A stretch of 64,000 nt of DNA from Alphaproteobacteria bacterium (GTDB lineage Bacteria; Pseudomonadota; Alphaproteobacteria; Micavibrionales; Micavibrionaceae). The translations under genes were made by a program, and so were the position numbers. Where the stretch lies: positions 431,093 to 495,092 of the forward strand of contig JAUHVY010000001.1 in NCBI GenBank assembly GCA_030424975.1. The letters are read 5' to 3'. This document shows, one piece after another, positions 43,105 to 53,311 of the stretch (the stretch's first letter is position 1; each line of letters opens with the position of its first letter). The notes under the pieces are model-generated. The model was not told the origin of the DNA. It saw only the letters and a list, made by a program, of their open reading frames with translations, and searched no databases.

Positions 43105-44280
43105 ATGACTGATCCCATCGTAATTGTTGCAGCAAAAAGAACAGCTATCGGAACTTTAGGCGGGGGATTGTCCACCGTATCCGCTAGCGACCTTGGTGCA
43201 ACTGTAATCAAAGCCGTTATGGCGGATGCAAAGCTTTCTCCGAATGATATCGATGAGGTATTAATGGGACAGGTATTAACGGCAGGGTGTGGTCAAAACC
43301 CCGCACGTCAGTCTGCGATTAAGGCAGGTCTGTCCGAAGCGAGCACGGCCATGACCGTTAACCAGGTTTGCGGCTCAGGTTTACGTACGGTTGCACTTGG
43401 TATGCAATCTATTTTGTCAGGGGATGCTAATATTGTGATTGCGGGTGGACAGGAAAATATGAGCCTGTCGCCACATGTTATGCATTTGCGCGAAGCTGTG
43501 AAATTCGGTGATGCATCGATGCGTGATACCATGATCCTTGATGGTTTATGGGATGTGTTTAATGACTATCACATGGGCATTACAGCGGAAAATATTGCAG
43601 AGAAATATAATGTTTCCAGAGAAGATCAAGATGTGTTCGCGGCATCCTCACAGAATAAAACAGAAGAAGCTATGAAGGCCGGTAAGTTTGAAGCGGAGAT
43701 CGTTCCTGTTGAAGTTCAGATGCGCAAGGAAACCGTCACCGTCAATCAGGATGAATTCCCGCGTGCAGGTGTAACGGCCGAAGGTTTGGGTAAATTACGC
43801 CCCGCATTTAAAAAAGACGGTAGCGTCACAGCAGCAAATGCGTCAGGTATTAATGACGGTGCAGCGGCTGTTGTGTTAATGCGTGAGAGCGAAGCGCAAA
43901 AGCGTGGTCTTAATGTGTTGGCGCGTATTTCATCTTGGGCAACACGTGGCGTTGATCCGTCAGTTATGGGGACGGGGCCAATTCCCGCATCCGCTGCGGC
44001 ATTGGAAAAAGCAGGTTGGAGTGTCTCCGACCTTGATCTGGTTGAATCTAACGAAGCTTTCGCAGCGCAGGCGTGCTGCGTTTTGAAAGAAGCTGGCTTT
44101 GATGCAGATAAGACGAACGTGAATGGTGGTGCTATTGCTTTGGGGCATCCGATCGGTGCATCAGGTACACGAATTCTTGTAACCTTGTTGCATGAAATGC
44201 AACGACGTGATGCAAAGAAAGGCCTTGCGACGTTATGTATCGGTGGTGGCATGGGTATTGCCATGTGTGTTGAACGATAA
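43105..44280 (+). CDS. phaA: Acetyl-CoA acetyltransferase (beta-ketothiolase)
   Basis: Condenses two acetyl-CoA to acetoacetyl-CoA, the first step of PHB synthesis. The 391-residue thiolase has nucleophile Cys89 in NQVCGSGLR, His348 in GHPIGASG and Cys378 in CIGGGMG, at the same numbers as the Zoogloea enzyme. It precedes phaB by 32 bases (AGGAGA before phaB). The order thiolase-reductase is typical of PHB operons. Confidence 0.96.
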   Translation: MTDPIVIVAAKRTAIGTLGGGLSTVSASDLGATVIKAVMADAKLSPNDIDEVLMGQVLTAGCGQNPARQSAIKAGLSEASTAMTVNQVCGSGLRTVALGMQSILSGDANIVIAGGQENMSLSPHVMHLREAVKFGDASMRDTMILDGLWDVFNDYHMGITAENIAEKYNVSREDQDVFAASSQNKTEEAMKAGKFEAEIVPVEVQMRKETVTVNQDEFPRAGVTAEGLGKLRPAFKKDGSVTAANASGINDGAAAVVLMRESEAQKRGLNVLARISSWATRGVDPSVMGTGPIPASAAALEKAGWSVSDLDLVESNEAFAAQACCVLKEAGFDADKTNVNGGAIALGHPIGASGTRILVTLLHEMQRRDAKKGLATLCIGGGMGIAMCVER

Positions 44281-44312
44281 TTTTTTTTAGATTTATTACA
44301 GGAGATTTTTTA

Positions 44313-45035
44313 ATGAGTAATGTTGCTGTTGTAACCGGTGGTACGCGTGGTATCGGTGCAGAAATTTCTAAGGCACTAAAAAAGGACGGCTATAAGGTTG
44401 TTGCTGTTTATCATGGTAATGAGGATGCCGCAGAAGCGTTCCGCAAGGAAACTGGCTGTGCTGCAATAAAATTTGATGTTGCGAATTTTAAAGCCTGTAA
44501 AAAGGGCGTAGAAAAAATTGAGGCGGAATTCGGCCCGATTGATGTGCTGGTCAATAATGCAGGTATAACGCGTGATGGCGTGTTGCATAAAATGCCTGAA
44601 GAGAATTGGCATGATGTGATCCAAACAAACCTGACATCTTGTTTTAATATGTGCCGTTGTGTGATTGCGCAAATGCGTGATCGTAAATTTGGGCGTATTA
44701 TCAATATTAGCTCTATTAACGGACAAAAGGGGCAATTTGGTCAGGTAAACTATTCTGCAGCGAAAGCGGGTATGATCGGCTTTACCAAGGCTTTGGCGTT
44801 AGAGTCAGCCGTGAAAAAGATTACTGTGAATACCGTATGCCCAGGTTATATTGAAACAGATATGACAGCGCAAATGCCGCAAGAAGTTTTGGATTTAATT
44901 GTGAAGCAAATTCCTGCAATGCGTATGGGGCAGCCCGAAGAGATTGCCGCAACGGTGTCTTTCTTGGCATCAAAAAAGGCAGCCTTTATTACGGGAGCAA
45001 CGATTTCCGCAAATGGCGGCCAGTATCTGGCATAA
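44313..45035 (+). CDS. phaB: Acetoacetyl-CoA reductase
   Basis: NADPH-dependent reduction of acetoacetyl-CoA to (R)-3-hydroxybutyryl-CoA. The 240-residue SDR protein has the TGGTRGIGAEISK cofactor site, LVNNAGITRDGVLHKM, the catalytic Tyr147 and Lys151 (YSAAKAG) and INISSINGQKGQFGQVNY. The family-typical N-terminus and length fit PhaB. A terminator follows at 45115. Confidence 0.95.
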   Translation: MSNVAVVTGGTRGIGAEISKALKKDGYKVVAVYHGNEDAAEAFRKETGCAAIKFDVANFKACKKGVEKIEAEFGPIDVLVNNAGITRDGVLHKMPEENWHDVIQTNLTSCFNMCRCVIAQMRDRKFGRIINISSINGQKGQFGQVNYSAAKAGMIGFTKALALESAVKKITVNTVCPGYIETDMTAQMPQEVLDLIVKQIPAMRMGQPEEIAATVSFLASKKAAFITGATISANGGQYLA

Positions 45036-45114
45036 ATTCATATTGTATTTCAAATGCCTTACGGAACTTTTCCCGAGGCAGAAATATTTTAAATGATAAG
45101 TCTTGTGAATGTTC

Positions 45115-45145
45115 GGGGGGATGGTAAAATCCCCCCATTCTTATA
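45115..45145 (+). terminator. Rho-independent terminator of the pha operon
   Basis: GGGGGGAT (45115-45122) pairs with ATCCCCCC (45129-45136) around 6 bases, followed by ATTCTTATATT. It lies 80 bases past the phaB stop and before the AsmA-like gene. Confidence 0.7.
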
Positions 45146-45186
45146 TTGCGTGTGTTTTTATTTTTATAGCGGAGAGGAGCCTTTCC

Positions 45187-48100
45187 ATGAAACGCCTGTT
45201 ATTTGCCCTATTGGGGCTTATTGTTGTTTGTCTTGCCCTTGCGTTGATTGGGCCGTCATTCATAGATTGGAACAGCTATAAGGGGCAAGCCGTTGCTGAG
45301 GTGAAAAAACGTACCGGGCTTGATCTTAATATTGATGGTGACATTGGCTTTGCCGTTATTCCATCTCCGCGATTACAACTGGAAAACGCATCACTGAAGG
45401 CACCTGATGGGTCAAAGTATGAAGATATCGTTCGTTTTGATCGGCTGGATGTCAATGTAGCTTTGTTTCCTGCGCTTTCCGGGAATGTTGACATTCAATC
45501 ACTGACATTAGTTAAGCCGGAAATCTACATTGAGGCGATGGCCGATGGTTCTATGAATTTTATGACCGAGGAATTAAAAGGGCAAGAAACGACAGCAGAA
45601 GAGCAGGGCGACGCCGCTGCTACGAAATCTGCGGGGGCTTCTCCAGCGATTGCTTTGAATGATATCCGCATTAAAGATGGTGTTTTTACGTATTATGACC
45701 ATAAATCGAAAAACGAAACGGTGGTACAGAATATTAATGCGGACCTCGGCGCCCAAGATTTAATGGGGCCATACGAAGCGACCGGATCGTTATTTGTAAG
45801 TGGGAACGCGCTAAATTTCGATTTTACATCTGATGGATATGATCAGCAAAACAGTATCTTACCTGCTAAAGTTAAAATTGTTTTGCAACCGAGTGACTTG
45901 GCTGTTCAATATGACGGTGTTCTCTCATTTGGTGAAGAGTTTTCCGCGCAGGGGCAAACGGCTTTGCGTATCGAAAAGCTAAAGGATTTCTTGGCAACCT
46001 ATGGTATCGCAAGCACAGCAGGCGATGACGTATCGTTAATTGCAAAGGGGTTGTTAACGGCAGGGCCGAAGAAGCTTGATTTTAAAAATGCGGAAATTAC
46101 AAAGGGCAGTGAAAAGGCATCTGGTACCTTATCCCTTATTTATGAGCCGTTATCATTTGATGTGAGTATCAAAAGTGATGGGGAGATGAACCTCCAGCAT
46201 TTCGTCGGGAGTGCATTGCCATTCCAAAAGGGTGCGCTGGACATAGCATTAAAGGGCGATGCGTCGAAAATGACGTTTGATAAGTCAACGATTAAGGCCT
46301 TGGGGCATCAGTTCACATTATCGGGTTCATATGATGCCACGGGCAAGCGACCCAAGGTGCGTTTAGGTGTTAATGCACCGAGTGTTGATTACGACGCATT
46401 GAGCAAAGTGACAAGTGGGAAATCATCTGCGTCCGGTGGTTCTGGCGGTGGTTCATCAGCGTCTGATGCAAAGTCTATGATTAAATCTCTGGCTTTGCCT
46501 CTTGATCTTGCAGTGACTTTCACAACGGATAGTTTGAAATATGATGGCATGAGTTCAAAGAAAGTTAAGCTTTCTGCTAATTTCGTGGAGAATGCGGTTG
46601 ATGTGTCAGAGTTTAGTATCGGTGACCTTAAGGGCTCTGCGATAAAGGTTAACGGACATGTGAATGACATTGCCGGCGGTAAGGGTGTTTCGGCGTATGT
46701 TGATGTAAACAGTACGGATATTCGTGCCCTTGCTGATTTAGCTAAAGTAGACCACAGCGCTTGGCCGCAGGATTTAAAATCTGCAAATATTAAGTTGAAA
46801 CTTGACGGTTCATTGGATCAGGCGGCGGTGACCACAAATATTTCTGCAATGGGCGGTGAGGTTATTGCAAAGGGTGGTTTGGCTGACCCGCTTGGCAAGA
46901 TGTCGCTCGCTGATATTACGCTACAGTTGAAGCACAAGAATATGGCGCAGGCGATTAAGATTGCCAGCGGCGCACAGCTGAGTGATGCATCGTTGCAAAA
47001 GCCGTTAGATTTTTATGCAAAGATTAATCAAAACGGTTCAAATTATAAGCTAAGTGATATTAAGGGTGACTTATCCGGCACAACGGTGCAGGGGGATTTG
47101 TTTATTAATCTTGGTTCATCTGTTCCGAAAATAACGGGTGAGCTTGATTTCGGTAAGATAAACATATCATCTGCTATGGATAGTAAGGGTTCGTCTGGAG
47201 GGAAAAGCACAGGTGCTGCACCTGCTGGGACGTCTTCGCGTTGGTCAACTGCCACAATTAATACGAGTGCACTGAAGGCAGTGAATGCAGACATTTCATT
47301 AAAAGCAAAGCACATTGATTATGGTTCATGGCCAATATCAAATCCGTCATTGAAGATTACGTTAAATAACGGAGCTTTAGATATCAAAGACCTTAAGGGT
47401 GGTTTGTTTGGTGGATCGATTGCAACAGATATCTCTGTGCGAGCGGATCAAACCCCCTTAACTTTTGCAAGTGATGCGAATTTCAATAATGCGGATCTTG
47501 GAAAGTTAACAAAAGCCATGCTTGGAACACAGCTTGTGAAAATTAGTGGTACGGGAAGTGTTGCCATGAATATCAAAAGTGCAGGCAATAGCCCAAGCGC
47601 ACTAATCAACGCATTAAACGGTTCCGGTACTGTGTCGGGAAATGAAATTGTGTTGGATGGTGTTGATGTGACGCGATTTGTTTCTGCGCTTTCCTATGAA
47701 AGTAAACCCGGGGATACATTGACAGGTTTATGGAAGGCCACGACAAAAGGTGGATCAACAGCATTTGAGGTTCTGGACGGTGCGTTTACAATTCAAAAGG
47801 GGGTCGTCAATATTTCAAAAATGGATCTTGATGGGCAATCGGCGGCTATTCAAACGCAAGGTCAGATTAACTTGCCGAGCTGGTATTTAAGCACGAAGCA
47901 TAAGCTGAGTGTTAAGGGTACAGAAGAGCAGCCATCGGATGTCCCGCCATTTGAAATGAGTTTTGAAGGGCCGTTGGATAATCCGAGTCAAACATTCGGT
48001 CAAGGATTGTTGAACCAGTATTTGAACAATAAAATTCAACGTAAACTAAATAAGTTGATTGGTGATAAGTTGGGTATTCCTTCAAATGATAATGCGGCGC

Positions 48101-48231
48101 CGCAAAACAACCAAAACGGTGAGCAGCAAAACACTAGCCCGCAGCAGCAAAAATCGCAGGACCCGGAAGATGCTGCGAAGGACGCTGCAAAAGAGGCGAT
48201 CAAAGGACTGCTTGGCGATTTATTGCGATAA
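45187..48231 (+). CDS. AsmA-family envelope protein
   Basis: A 1014-residue protein from ATG 45187 (GGAGAGGAG about 9 bases before). An N-terminal membrane anchor (MKRLLFALLGLIVVCLALAL) is followed by the AsmA signature FIDWNSYKGQAVAEVKKRTG and DGDIGFAVIPSPRLQLEN. The middle is beta-rich repeats of bridge-like AsmA/TamB fold, with Ser/Gly linkers near residues 415-430 and 660-685. The C-terminal AsmA_2 domain includes SGTGSVAMNIKSAGNSP and the tail is Gln/Asn-rich (QNNQNGEQQN). These proteins carry phospholipid between membranes or shape outer-membrane assembly. It resembles AsmA, TamB or YhjG; exact subtype is unclear. Confidence 0.87.
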   Translation: MKRLLFALLGLIVVCLALALIGPSFIDWNSYKGQAVAEVKKRTGLDLNIDGDIGFAVIPSPRLQLENASLKAPDGSKYEDIVRFDRLDVNVALFPALSGNVDIQSLTLVKPEIYIEAMADGSMNFMTEELKGQETTAEEQGDAAATKSAGASPAIALNDIRIKDGVFTYYDHKSKNETVVQNINADLGAQDLMGPYEATGSLFVSGNALNFDFTSDGYDQQNSILPAKVKIVLQPSDLAVQYDGVLSFGEEFSAQGQTALRIEKLKDFLATYGIASTAGDDVSLIAKGLLTAGPKKLDFKNAEITKGSEKASGTLSLIYEPLSFDVSIKSDGEMNLQHFVGSALPFQKGALDIALKGDASKMTFDKSTIKALGHQFTLSGSYDATGKRPKVRLGVNAPSVDYDALSKVTSGKSSASGGSGGGSSASDAKSMIKSLALPLDLAVTFTTDSLKYDGMSSKKVKLSANFVENAVDVSEFSIGDLKGSAIKVNGHVNDIAGGKGVSAYVDVNSTDIRALADLAKVDHSAWPQDLKSANIKLKLDGSLDQAAVTTNISAMGGEVIAKGGLADPLGKMSLADITLQLKHKNMAQAIKIASGAQLSDASLQKPLDFYAKINQNGSNYKLSDIKGDLSGTTVQGDLFINLGSSVPKITGELDFGKINISSAMDSKGSSGGKSTGAAPAGTSSRWSTATINTSALKAVNADISLKAKHIDYGSWPISNPSLKITLNNGALDIKDLKGGLFGGSIATDISVRADQTPLTFASDANFNNADLGKLTKAMLGTQLVKISGTGSVAMNIKSAGNSPSALINALNGSGTVSGNEIVLDGVDVTRFVSALSYESKPGDTLTGLWKATTKGGSTAFEVLDGAFTIQKGVVNISKMDLDGQSAAIQTQGQINLPSWYLSTKHKLSVKGTEEQPSDVPPFEMSFEGPLDNPSQTFGQGLLNQYLNNKIQRKLNKLIGDKLGIPSNDNAAPQNNQNGEQQNTSPQQQKSQDPEDAAKDAAKEAIKGLLGDLLR

Positions 48232-48237
48232 TTAAAA

Positions 48238-48263
48238 TAAAAGGGGCTTTATTGCCCCTTTAT
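48238..48263. terminator. Terminator shared by the AsmA-like gene and the RHH gene
   Basis: AAAGGGGC (48240-48247) pairs with GCCCCTTT (48254-48261) around TTTATT, with A-rich and T-rich flanks suited to both directions. The stop codon of the minus-strand RHH gene lies inside the loop. Confidence 0.75.
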
Positions 48264-48470
48264 ATGATGCAGCACGTATATGCGTATTGCACTTGAGAGG
48301 TTGCCCTCAAAGTCTTCATCAATTTCAGAAATAAGTGCGTTTAAAGACATACCCTTTGTTGTGGCGATGTCTTTAATTTCGTTCCAGAAAGGTTCTTCGA
48401 TTGTAACGCTTGTTGCGTGCCCCGAAATTTTAACCGATCGTTTTATGTTCGGGTATATCTTTCGGGGCAT
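48249..48470 (-). CDS. Ribbon-helix-helix (RHH_4) DNA-binding protein
   Basis: A 73-residue protein in the alphaproteobacterial RHH_4 family: KRSVKISGHATSVTIEEPFWNEIKDIATTKGMSLNALISEIDE and NLSSAIRIYVLHHI. GTG at 48473 directly precedes ATG 48470 in frame; AGGA upstream suits either, and the ATG is preferred. RHH proteins of this group are small DNA-binding regulators of unassigned function. The gene lies 25 bases downstream of fumC on the same strand, so it may be co-transcribed with it. Confidence 0.85.
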   Translation of the reverse strand: MPRKIYPNIKRSVKISGHATSVTIEEPFWNEIKDIATTKGMSLNALISEIDEDFEGNLSSAIRIYVLHHIKGQ

Positions 48471-48495
48471 CACATTTTTTCCTAACGCCTAATGA

Positions 48496-49917
48496 TTAAT
48501 CGCGTGGTTTAATCATCTCAAGCGGGTTAATCCATTCTTTAAACTGCTCTTCGTTTAAAAGACCAAGCTCAATACCTGCTTCTTTTAATGTTGAACCGTC
48601 AGCATGAGCTTTCTTAGCAATTTTTGCAGCATTATCATAACCGATATGCGGATTAAGTGCCGTAACAAGCATTAAGCTCTCGTTCATTAGTTTTTCAATG
48701 CGCTCTTTGTTGGCTTCGATGCCGACAACGCAGTTATCTGTGAAGCTGTTACAGCCGTCAGCGATCAAGCGAATGGATTGAAGCACATTGTAAATCATGA
48801 CGGGCTTGAATACGTTTAATTCAAAATGCCCGTTTGAACCGGCAACAGTTACCGCAACATGGTTACCCATGACTTGCGCGCAAACCATTGTTAACGCTTC
48901 ACATTGCGTTGGGTTTACTTTGCCCGGCATGATGGATGAGCCCGGTTCATTCGCAGGCAGGCTGATCTCGCCAATACCACAGCGGGGGCCTGAACCCAAA
49001 AGGCGGATATCATTTGCGATCTTCATCAATGAAACGGAAAGAACATTTAATGCGCCTGAAATTTCAACCATTGCATCATGCGCCGCCAAAGATTCAAATT
49101 TGTTTTCTGCTGTTACAAACTCAAGAGACGTGATTTTACTTACATTTGCTGCGAATTTTTCAGCAAAACCAACCTTTGAGTTAATGCCCGTACCAACGGC
49201 AGTACCACCTTGCGCCAACTGCATGAGGCGCGGAAGGCACGCTTTAACGCGCTGGATACCGAATTCAATTTGCTTAGCATAGCCTGAGAACTCTTGACCG
49301 AGGGTCAACGGCGTTGCATCTTGCAGGTGAGTACGGCCGATTTTAACGATGTCGGCGTATTCATTTGCTTTTGCATCTAATGCGCTATGAAGATGTTCAA
49401 GGGCCGGAAGCAATTCATGGTGAACCTGTTCGCCTGCGGCAATATGCATTGCACTTGGGAAAGTGTCATTCGATGATTGCCCCATGTTTACATGGTCGTT
49501 CGGGTGAACGGGTGATTTGCTGCCGCGCTCACCGCCAAGAATTTCAATCGCACGATTTGAAATGACCTCGTTTGCGTTCATATTGCTTTGTGTGCCTGAA
49601 CCTGTTTGCCATACAACCAATGGAAATTCATCAATTAGAGTGCCATCGATGACTTCATCTGCAGCGCGTAGCATTGCATCACCAATTTTCTGGTCAAGGA
49701 CACCAAGCTCCATGTTGGAAAGAGCGGATGCTTTTTTCTGAATACCAAGTGCGCGCACAAGAGGCGCAGGCATTTTTTCGCCGCCGATTTTAAAGTTTTG
49801 GATCGAGCGCTGTGTCTGCGCGCCCCAATAACGGTCCGCAGGGACGTCAATTGCGCCGATGGAATCTGTTTCCGAACGCATTGCCCCTGATGATAATTTT
49901 TGTGCTGCTTCACTCAT
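48496..49917 (-). CDS. fumC: Fumarate hydratase class II
   Basis: TCA-cycle hydration of fumarate to malate. The 473-residue, iron-independent enzyme shows the [54 protein letters not shown] and the lyase signature [21 protein letters not shown] lies before the ATG. It is 24 bases downstream of purK, so these are in the same run. Confidence 0.96.
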   Translation of the reverse strand: MSEAAQKLSSGAMRSETDSIGAIDVPADRYWGAQTQRSIQNFKIGGEKMPAPLVRALGIQKKASALSNMELGVLDQKIGDAMLRAADEVIDGTLIDEFPLVVWQTGSGTQSNMNANEVISNRAIEILGGERGSKSPVHPNDHVNMGQSSNDTFPSAMHIAAGEQVHHELLPALEHLHSALDAKANEYADIVKIGRTHLQDATPLTLGQEFSGYAKQIEFGIQRVKACLPRLMQLAQGGTAVGTGINSKVGFAEKFAANVSKITSLEFVTAENKFESLAAHDAMVEISGALNVLSVSLMKIANDIRLLGSGPRCGIGEISLPANEPGSSIMPGKVNPTQCEALTMVCAQVMGNHVAVTVAGSNGHFELNVFKPVMIYNVLQSIRLIADGCNSFTDNCVVGIEANKERIEKLMNESLMLVTALNPHIGYDNAAKIAKKAHADGSTLKEAGIELGLLNEEQFKEWINPLEMIKPRD

Positions 49918-49941
49918 ATTTTTTAAACTCCTTGTGGTGTT

Positions 49942-51051
49942 TTAATCATCTGTTTTGGGTTTTAAAGTCGTTATATGGCCCATTTTTCGGCCTTCACGTA
50001 TATCTGTTTTACCGTATAGATGCACGCAAGTATCTTTTTGCGTCAAATAGGGTGCAATTGTATTTACATCATCGCCAATCAGATTGAGCATAACCGCATC
50101 ACTATGGCGATCTGCACTACCGACCGGCATGCCACAAGCGGTGCGAACATGATTTTCAAATTGAGATACGGCGCATGCGTCGATTGTCCAGTGTCCGGAA
50201 TTATGTGTTCGGGGGGCGATCTCATTCGCGAGAACCGTCTCATCTTCACAGACAAAAAGTTCAACGGTTAGGACGCCGCGTAAGTTCACGGCATCGGCAA
50301 TTTTCATCGCGGCGTGCACGGCGCGTTCCGATACGGTTTTCGATACGCCTGATGGTACGGTGGTTGTATCTAAGATATGGTTTTTATGAGCGTTTAGCAT
50401 GGGCCCATAAAGGCTTGTTTTACCTTCGTTATCGCGCGCTGCTATGATTGATATTTCACATGAGAAAGGGATGACTTCCTCCAGGATAATATCTTGTTCT
50501 TTTGTGGCATCCAGGAAGGTGGCCAGGACGGTATTGTTTTCGATACTTAGCGCATCACATTTTATTTGTCCTTTACCATCATAGCCAAAGCGCGCGGTTT
50601 TAAGGATAAAACTGTTCAGATTCCAATCTGATATGCATTTTTGAATATCACTGAGGCCGTTAACATGCGCCCAGCGCGCGGTGGTAATACCGCTATCGTT
50701 GAGGAATGTTTTTTCCTTTATGCGATCTTGTGAAATGAGGAGAAGTTTTTCATCAGGGAAAACATTATCAGACTTTAATGAGTTGAGGTATTCCACTGTT
50801 TTAACAGGGATATTTTCGAATTCGTAACTGATGATATCGGTCATTTCACTGAAACGGCGAAGTGCATCCTTATCATTATAGGGGGCTACGATTGTGTCTT
50901 TTGCAACAAGTGACGCGGGGCTGTTTTCCTCGGGCGTGAAGATGACAACCGCAATCCCAAGCTGTGCGGCAGCTATGGCACTCATACGGCCGAGTTGTCC
51001 ACCGCCAAGGATGCCAAGTGTCAATGATGATGTCGCGATTTTTGGGTTCAT
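49942..51051 (-). CDS. purK: 5-(Carboxyamino)imidazole ribonucleotide synthase
   Basis: ATP-dependent carboxylation of AIR to N5-CAIR in purine synthesis. The 369-residue ATP-grasp protein has the start LGILGGGQLGRMSAIAAAQLG, DIISYEFENIPVKTVEYL, the ILKTARFGYDGKGQ loop, the ATP-grasp region ILEEVIPFSCEISII and the C-terminal NEIAPRTHNSGHWTIDAC motif. It is 15 bases downstream of purE; purE and purK are the usual pair. No clear Shine-Dalgarno precedes it, so coupling to purE is likely. Confidence 0.95.
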   Translation of the reverse strand: MNPKIATSSLTLGILGGGQLGRMSAIAAAQLGIAVVIFTPEENSPASLVAKDTIVAPYNDKDALRRFSEMTDIISYEFENIPVKTVEYLNSLKSDNVFPDEKLLLISQDRIKEKTFLNDSGITTARWAHVNGLSDIQKCISDWNLNSFILKTARFGYDGKGQIKCDALSIENNTVLATFLDATKEQDIILEEVIPFSCEISIIAARDNEGKTSLYGPMLNAHKNHILDTTTVPSGVSKTVSERAVHAAMKIADAVNLRGVLTVELFVCEDETVLANEIAPRTHNSGHWTIDACAVSQFENHVRTACGMPVGSADRHSDAVMLNLIGDDVNTIAPYLTQKDTCVHLYGKTDIREGRKMGHITTLKPKTDD

Positions 51052-51066
51052 GGTTCGCGCTTTGTT

Positions 51067-51567
51067 TTAGTTGTCGCTTGGTTGCTCCGCAACGCTATCT
51101 GTTTGGGCTTTTCTGAAGTCGTCCAACTTTGCGGCTAAATCTTCATCGAATGCCGCCAAAATTGACGCTGCTAATATGCCGGCGTTTTTTGCGCCCGCAT
51201 TGCCGATTGCCAGTGTGCCGACGGGAATACCGCCAGGCATTTGTGCAATCGACAGGAGGCTGTCCATACCCTTTAAGGCTTTGCTTTCAACCGGTACGCC
51301 TAAGACAGGCAGTGGCGTAAGACTTGCCACCATACCGGGAAGGTGCGCCGCGCCGCCAGCACCTGCAATAATTACCTTCAGGCCACGATCTTTCGCAGAT
51401 TTTGCGTATTCATACATACGCTCAGGCGTGCGATGTGCCGAAACGATTTTGCATTCATGGGCGATGCCAAGTGTGTGCAAAATATCGTGTGCATTGCTCA
51501 TTGTCGGCCAGTCCGACTGAGAGCCCATAATAATGCCCACCAGGGGCGAAGTGTCTGAATGTGTCAT
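51067..51567 (-). CDS. purE: N5-carboxyaminoimidazole ribonucleotide mutase
   Basis: Converts N5-CAIR to CAIR. From ATG 51567 the protein is 166 residues, class I Pur[56 protein letters not shown] and [26 protein letters not shown]. An in-frame ATG 27 bases upstream is possible but does not match the family. It is 94 bases downstream of the DUF465 gene. Confidence 0.93.
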   Translation of the reverse strand: MTHSDTSPLVGIIMGSQSDWPTMSNAHDILHTLGIAHECKIVSAHRTPERMYEYAKSAKDRGLKVIIAGAGGAAHLPGMVASLTPLPVLGVPVESKALKGMDSLLSIAQMPGGIPVGTLAIGNAGAKNAGILAASILAAFDEDLAAKLDDFRKAQTDSVAEQPSDN

Positions 51568-51661
51568 GGAAATGTTTATAGGAAATGCATGCACTTAACG
51601 CAAGTGAAGAAATGCGATGTCCAAAGATATTTTGTGATTGTTTTTATAAGTAAAGTGAGCG

Positions 51662-51868
51662 TTAAGCGATAATATCGTCTATCAGGGCGCTCTCAAGCTT
51701 TTGGATCATATCCTTAAGCCACAGTTTCTTTTTCTTTAGGTTTTGCATATGAAAAAGATTCACAGGTCTGTCGCTGGATAATGCTCTTTCGATCACTTCA
51801 TCCAGAGCCTGATGCTCACTTCTGTAATTTGCTAGCTTTACGCGTAAATCGTCCTGATCTTCTTCCAT
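51662..51868 (-). CDS. DUF465 / YdcH family protein
   Basis: A 68-residue helical protein: EEDQDDLRVKLANYRSEHQALDEVIERALSSDRPVNLFHMQNLKKKKLWLKDMIQKLESALID. The pattern of charged heptads with HxxLDxxI and LKKxKLxLKDxI is DUF465, a small family of unknown role, widespread in proteobacteria. No obvious ribosome-binding site is seen upstream. It is upstream of purE on the same strand. Confidence 0.85.
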   Translation of the reverse strand: MEEDQDDLRVKLANYRSEHQALDEVIERALSSDRPVNLFHMQNLKKKKLWLKDMIQKLESALIDDIIA

Positions 51869-52073
51869 ATCACACTAAACTTCTTATCAACCCTACAATA
51901 ACAAACGGCATTAATTATATCACATAATCTATTGCAAGATAAACAAAAACGTCAATTAATTTTGCAATACAGCATCATGCATTTTAATTCGGCCTGACAA
52001 TAGTGTATTCTTTACCTTCTTTGGTGATTCTGTGCCAAATATTTGTTTATTAAGATCTTAGAGCGAGTTTTTC

Positions 52074-53153
52074 ATGTCTAAAAGAATAGCGATATTAACA
52101 AGTGGTGGTGATTGTGCCGGGCTTAATGCGGTGATGCGTGCGGCGGTTTTGCGTGCACATGGGCTGGGGTGGGAAGTAATCGGCCTTGAAAACGGTACGG
52201 CCGGATTACTCGATAGTCCGCCGCGATATCGTGTGTTAAAGCCGTCTGATTTCTCGAATACGGTTCTGCGCATGGGGGGGACGATTCTCGGCACAACAAA
52301 TTCGCGTGACCCGTTTGCATATAAAATGGATGACGGGCGCGTTATTGATCGCTCCGACGAGCTGCTTGAATCCCTCAAAGGGTTAGGTGTTGATTCGTTA
52401 ATCGGTATCGGCGGTGATGGTAGTTTTGCAATTTTAAATAAATTAGTGAAGCAGGGTGGGCTGAACTTTGTCGGAATTCCAAAAACCATTGATAATGACG
52501 TCTTTATGACAGATTTCGCTGTTGGTTATGATACGGCGGTGGCTGTCGCAACTGAGGCATTGGATCGTTTGCAGCCAACAGCAGCCAGTCATGACCGTGT
52601 GATGATATTAGAGGTTATGGGGCGCGATGCCGGGCATATCGCATTAGCGGCAGGTATAGCGGGGGGCGCGGACGTCATACTGATACCTGAAATTCCGTAT
52701 ACGATTGAAAATATTGCGAAGAAAATTGCATCAGTAAAGAAAGATGGTCGTAATTTTGCGCTTGTGATCGTGTCTGAGGCCGTGAAAACCCCCGATGGGC
52801 AGAAGCATGAGGTTGTGTATCATGGTGGGGAGACGCGTTATGGCGGAATTGGTGATTACCTGTGTCTAAAGATTGCCGATGCAACGGAATCTGAGGCGCG
52901 AGTGACCGTTCTCGGGCATGTGCAGCGTGGCGCCGGGCCTAGTTATAATGATCGTTTGCTTGCCTCTGCTTTCGGTGTGAAGGCCGTGGACTTGCTGGTG
53001 GAGGGTAAGTTCGGGCGTATGGTGGCCTGGCAAAATGACAGTGTCGTGGATGTTGCCATTGAAGATGCTATTAAGGAATGTCATATCGTTGATAAGGATG
53101 GAATGCTTGTTCATACGGCGCGTGCATTAGGTATTTGTTTGGGGGATGAGTGA
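52074..53153 (+). CDS. pfkA: 6-phosphofructokinase, mixed cofactor signature
   Basis: Phosphorylates fructose 6-phosphate. The 359-residue protein starts RIAILTSGGDCAGLNAVMRAAV. The cofactor position is GGDGS (residues about 113-117), Gly as in ATP enzymes, while the next motif is PKTIDND (about 136-142), Lys as in pyrophosphate-linked enzymes; together they match the group-III type. VMGRDAGHIAL and the substrate region HVQRGAGPSYNDR are present. Whether the donor is ATP or PPi is therefore open. It is followed by two PH-domain genes after 158 bases. Confidence 0.92.
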   Translation: MSKRIAILTSGGDCAGLNAVMRAAVLRAHGLGWEVIGLENGTAGLLDSPPRYRVLKPSDFSNTVLRMGGTILGTTNSRDPFAYKMDDGRVIDRSDELLESLKGLGVDSLIGIGGDGSFAILNKLVKQGGLNFVGIPKTIDNDVFMTDFAVGYDTAVAVATEALDRLQPTAASHDRVMILEVMGRDAGHIALAAGIAGGADVILIPEIPYTIENIAKKIASVKKDGRNFALVIVSEAVKTPDGQKHEVVYHGGETRYGGIGDYLCLKIADATESEARVTVLGHVQRGAGPSYNDRLLASAFGVKAVDLLVEGKFGRMVAWQNDSVVDVAIEDAIKECHIVDKDGMLVHTARALGICLGDE

Positions 53154-53311
53154 TTTTTCGTGATTTTTACCGTTAAAGTGGTGAAAGCTGTGAAAAACTC
53201 TACCCCCTTGATCTATTTGAAACTTGCGGCGACTTGTGTTGCAGGATAAGATCATTTTAAGTAATCAGAGCCTTAGTGCTCTTCCTAATTTGAGAAAAGT
53301 GAAAAACATAA

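Noticed and set aside
43746-44264. 172-codon minus-strand frame inside phaA
   Set aside because: Antisense to the thiolase with its full set of catalytic residues; composition is that of a shadow frame.
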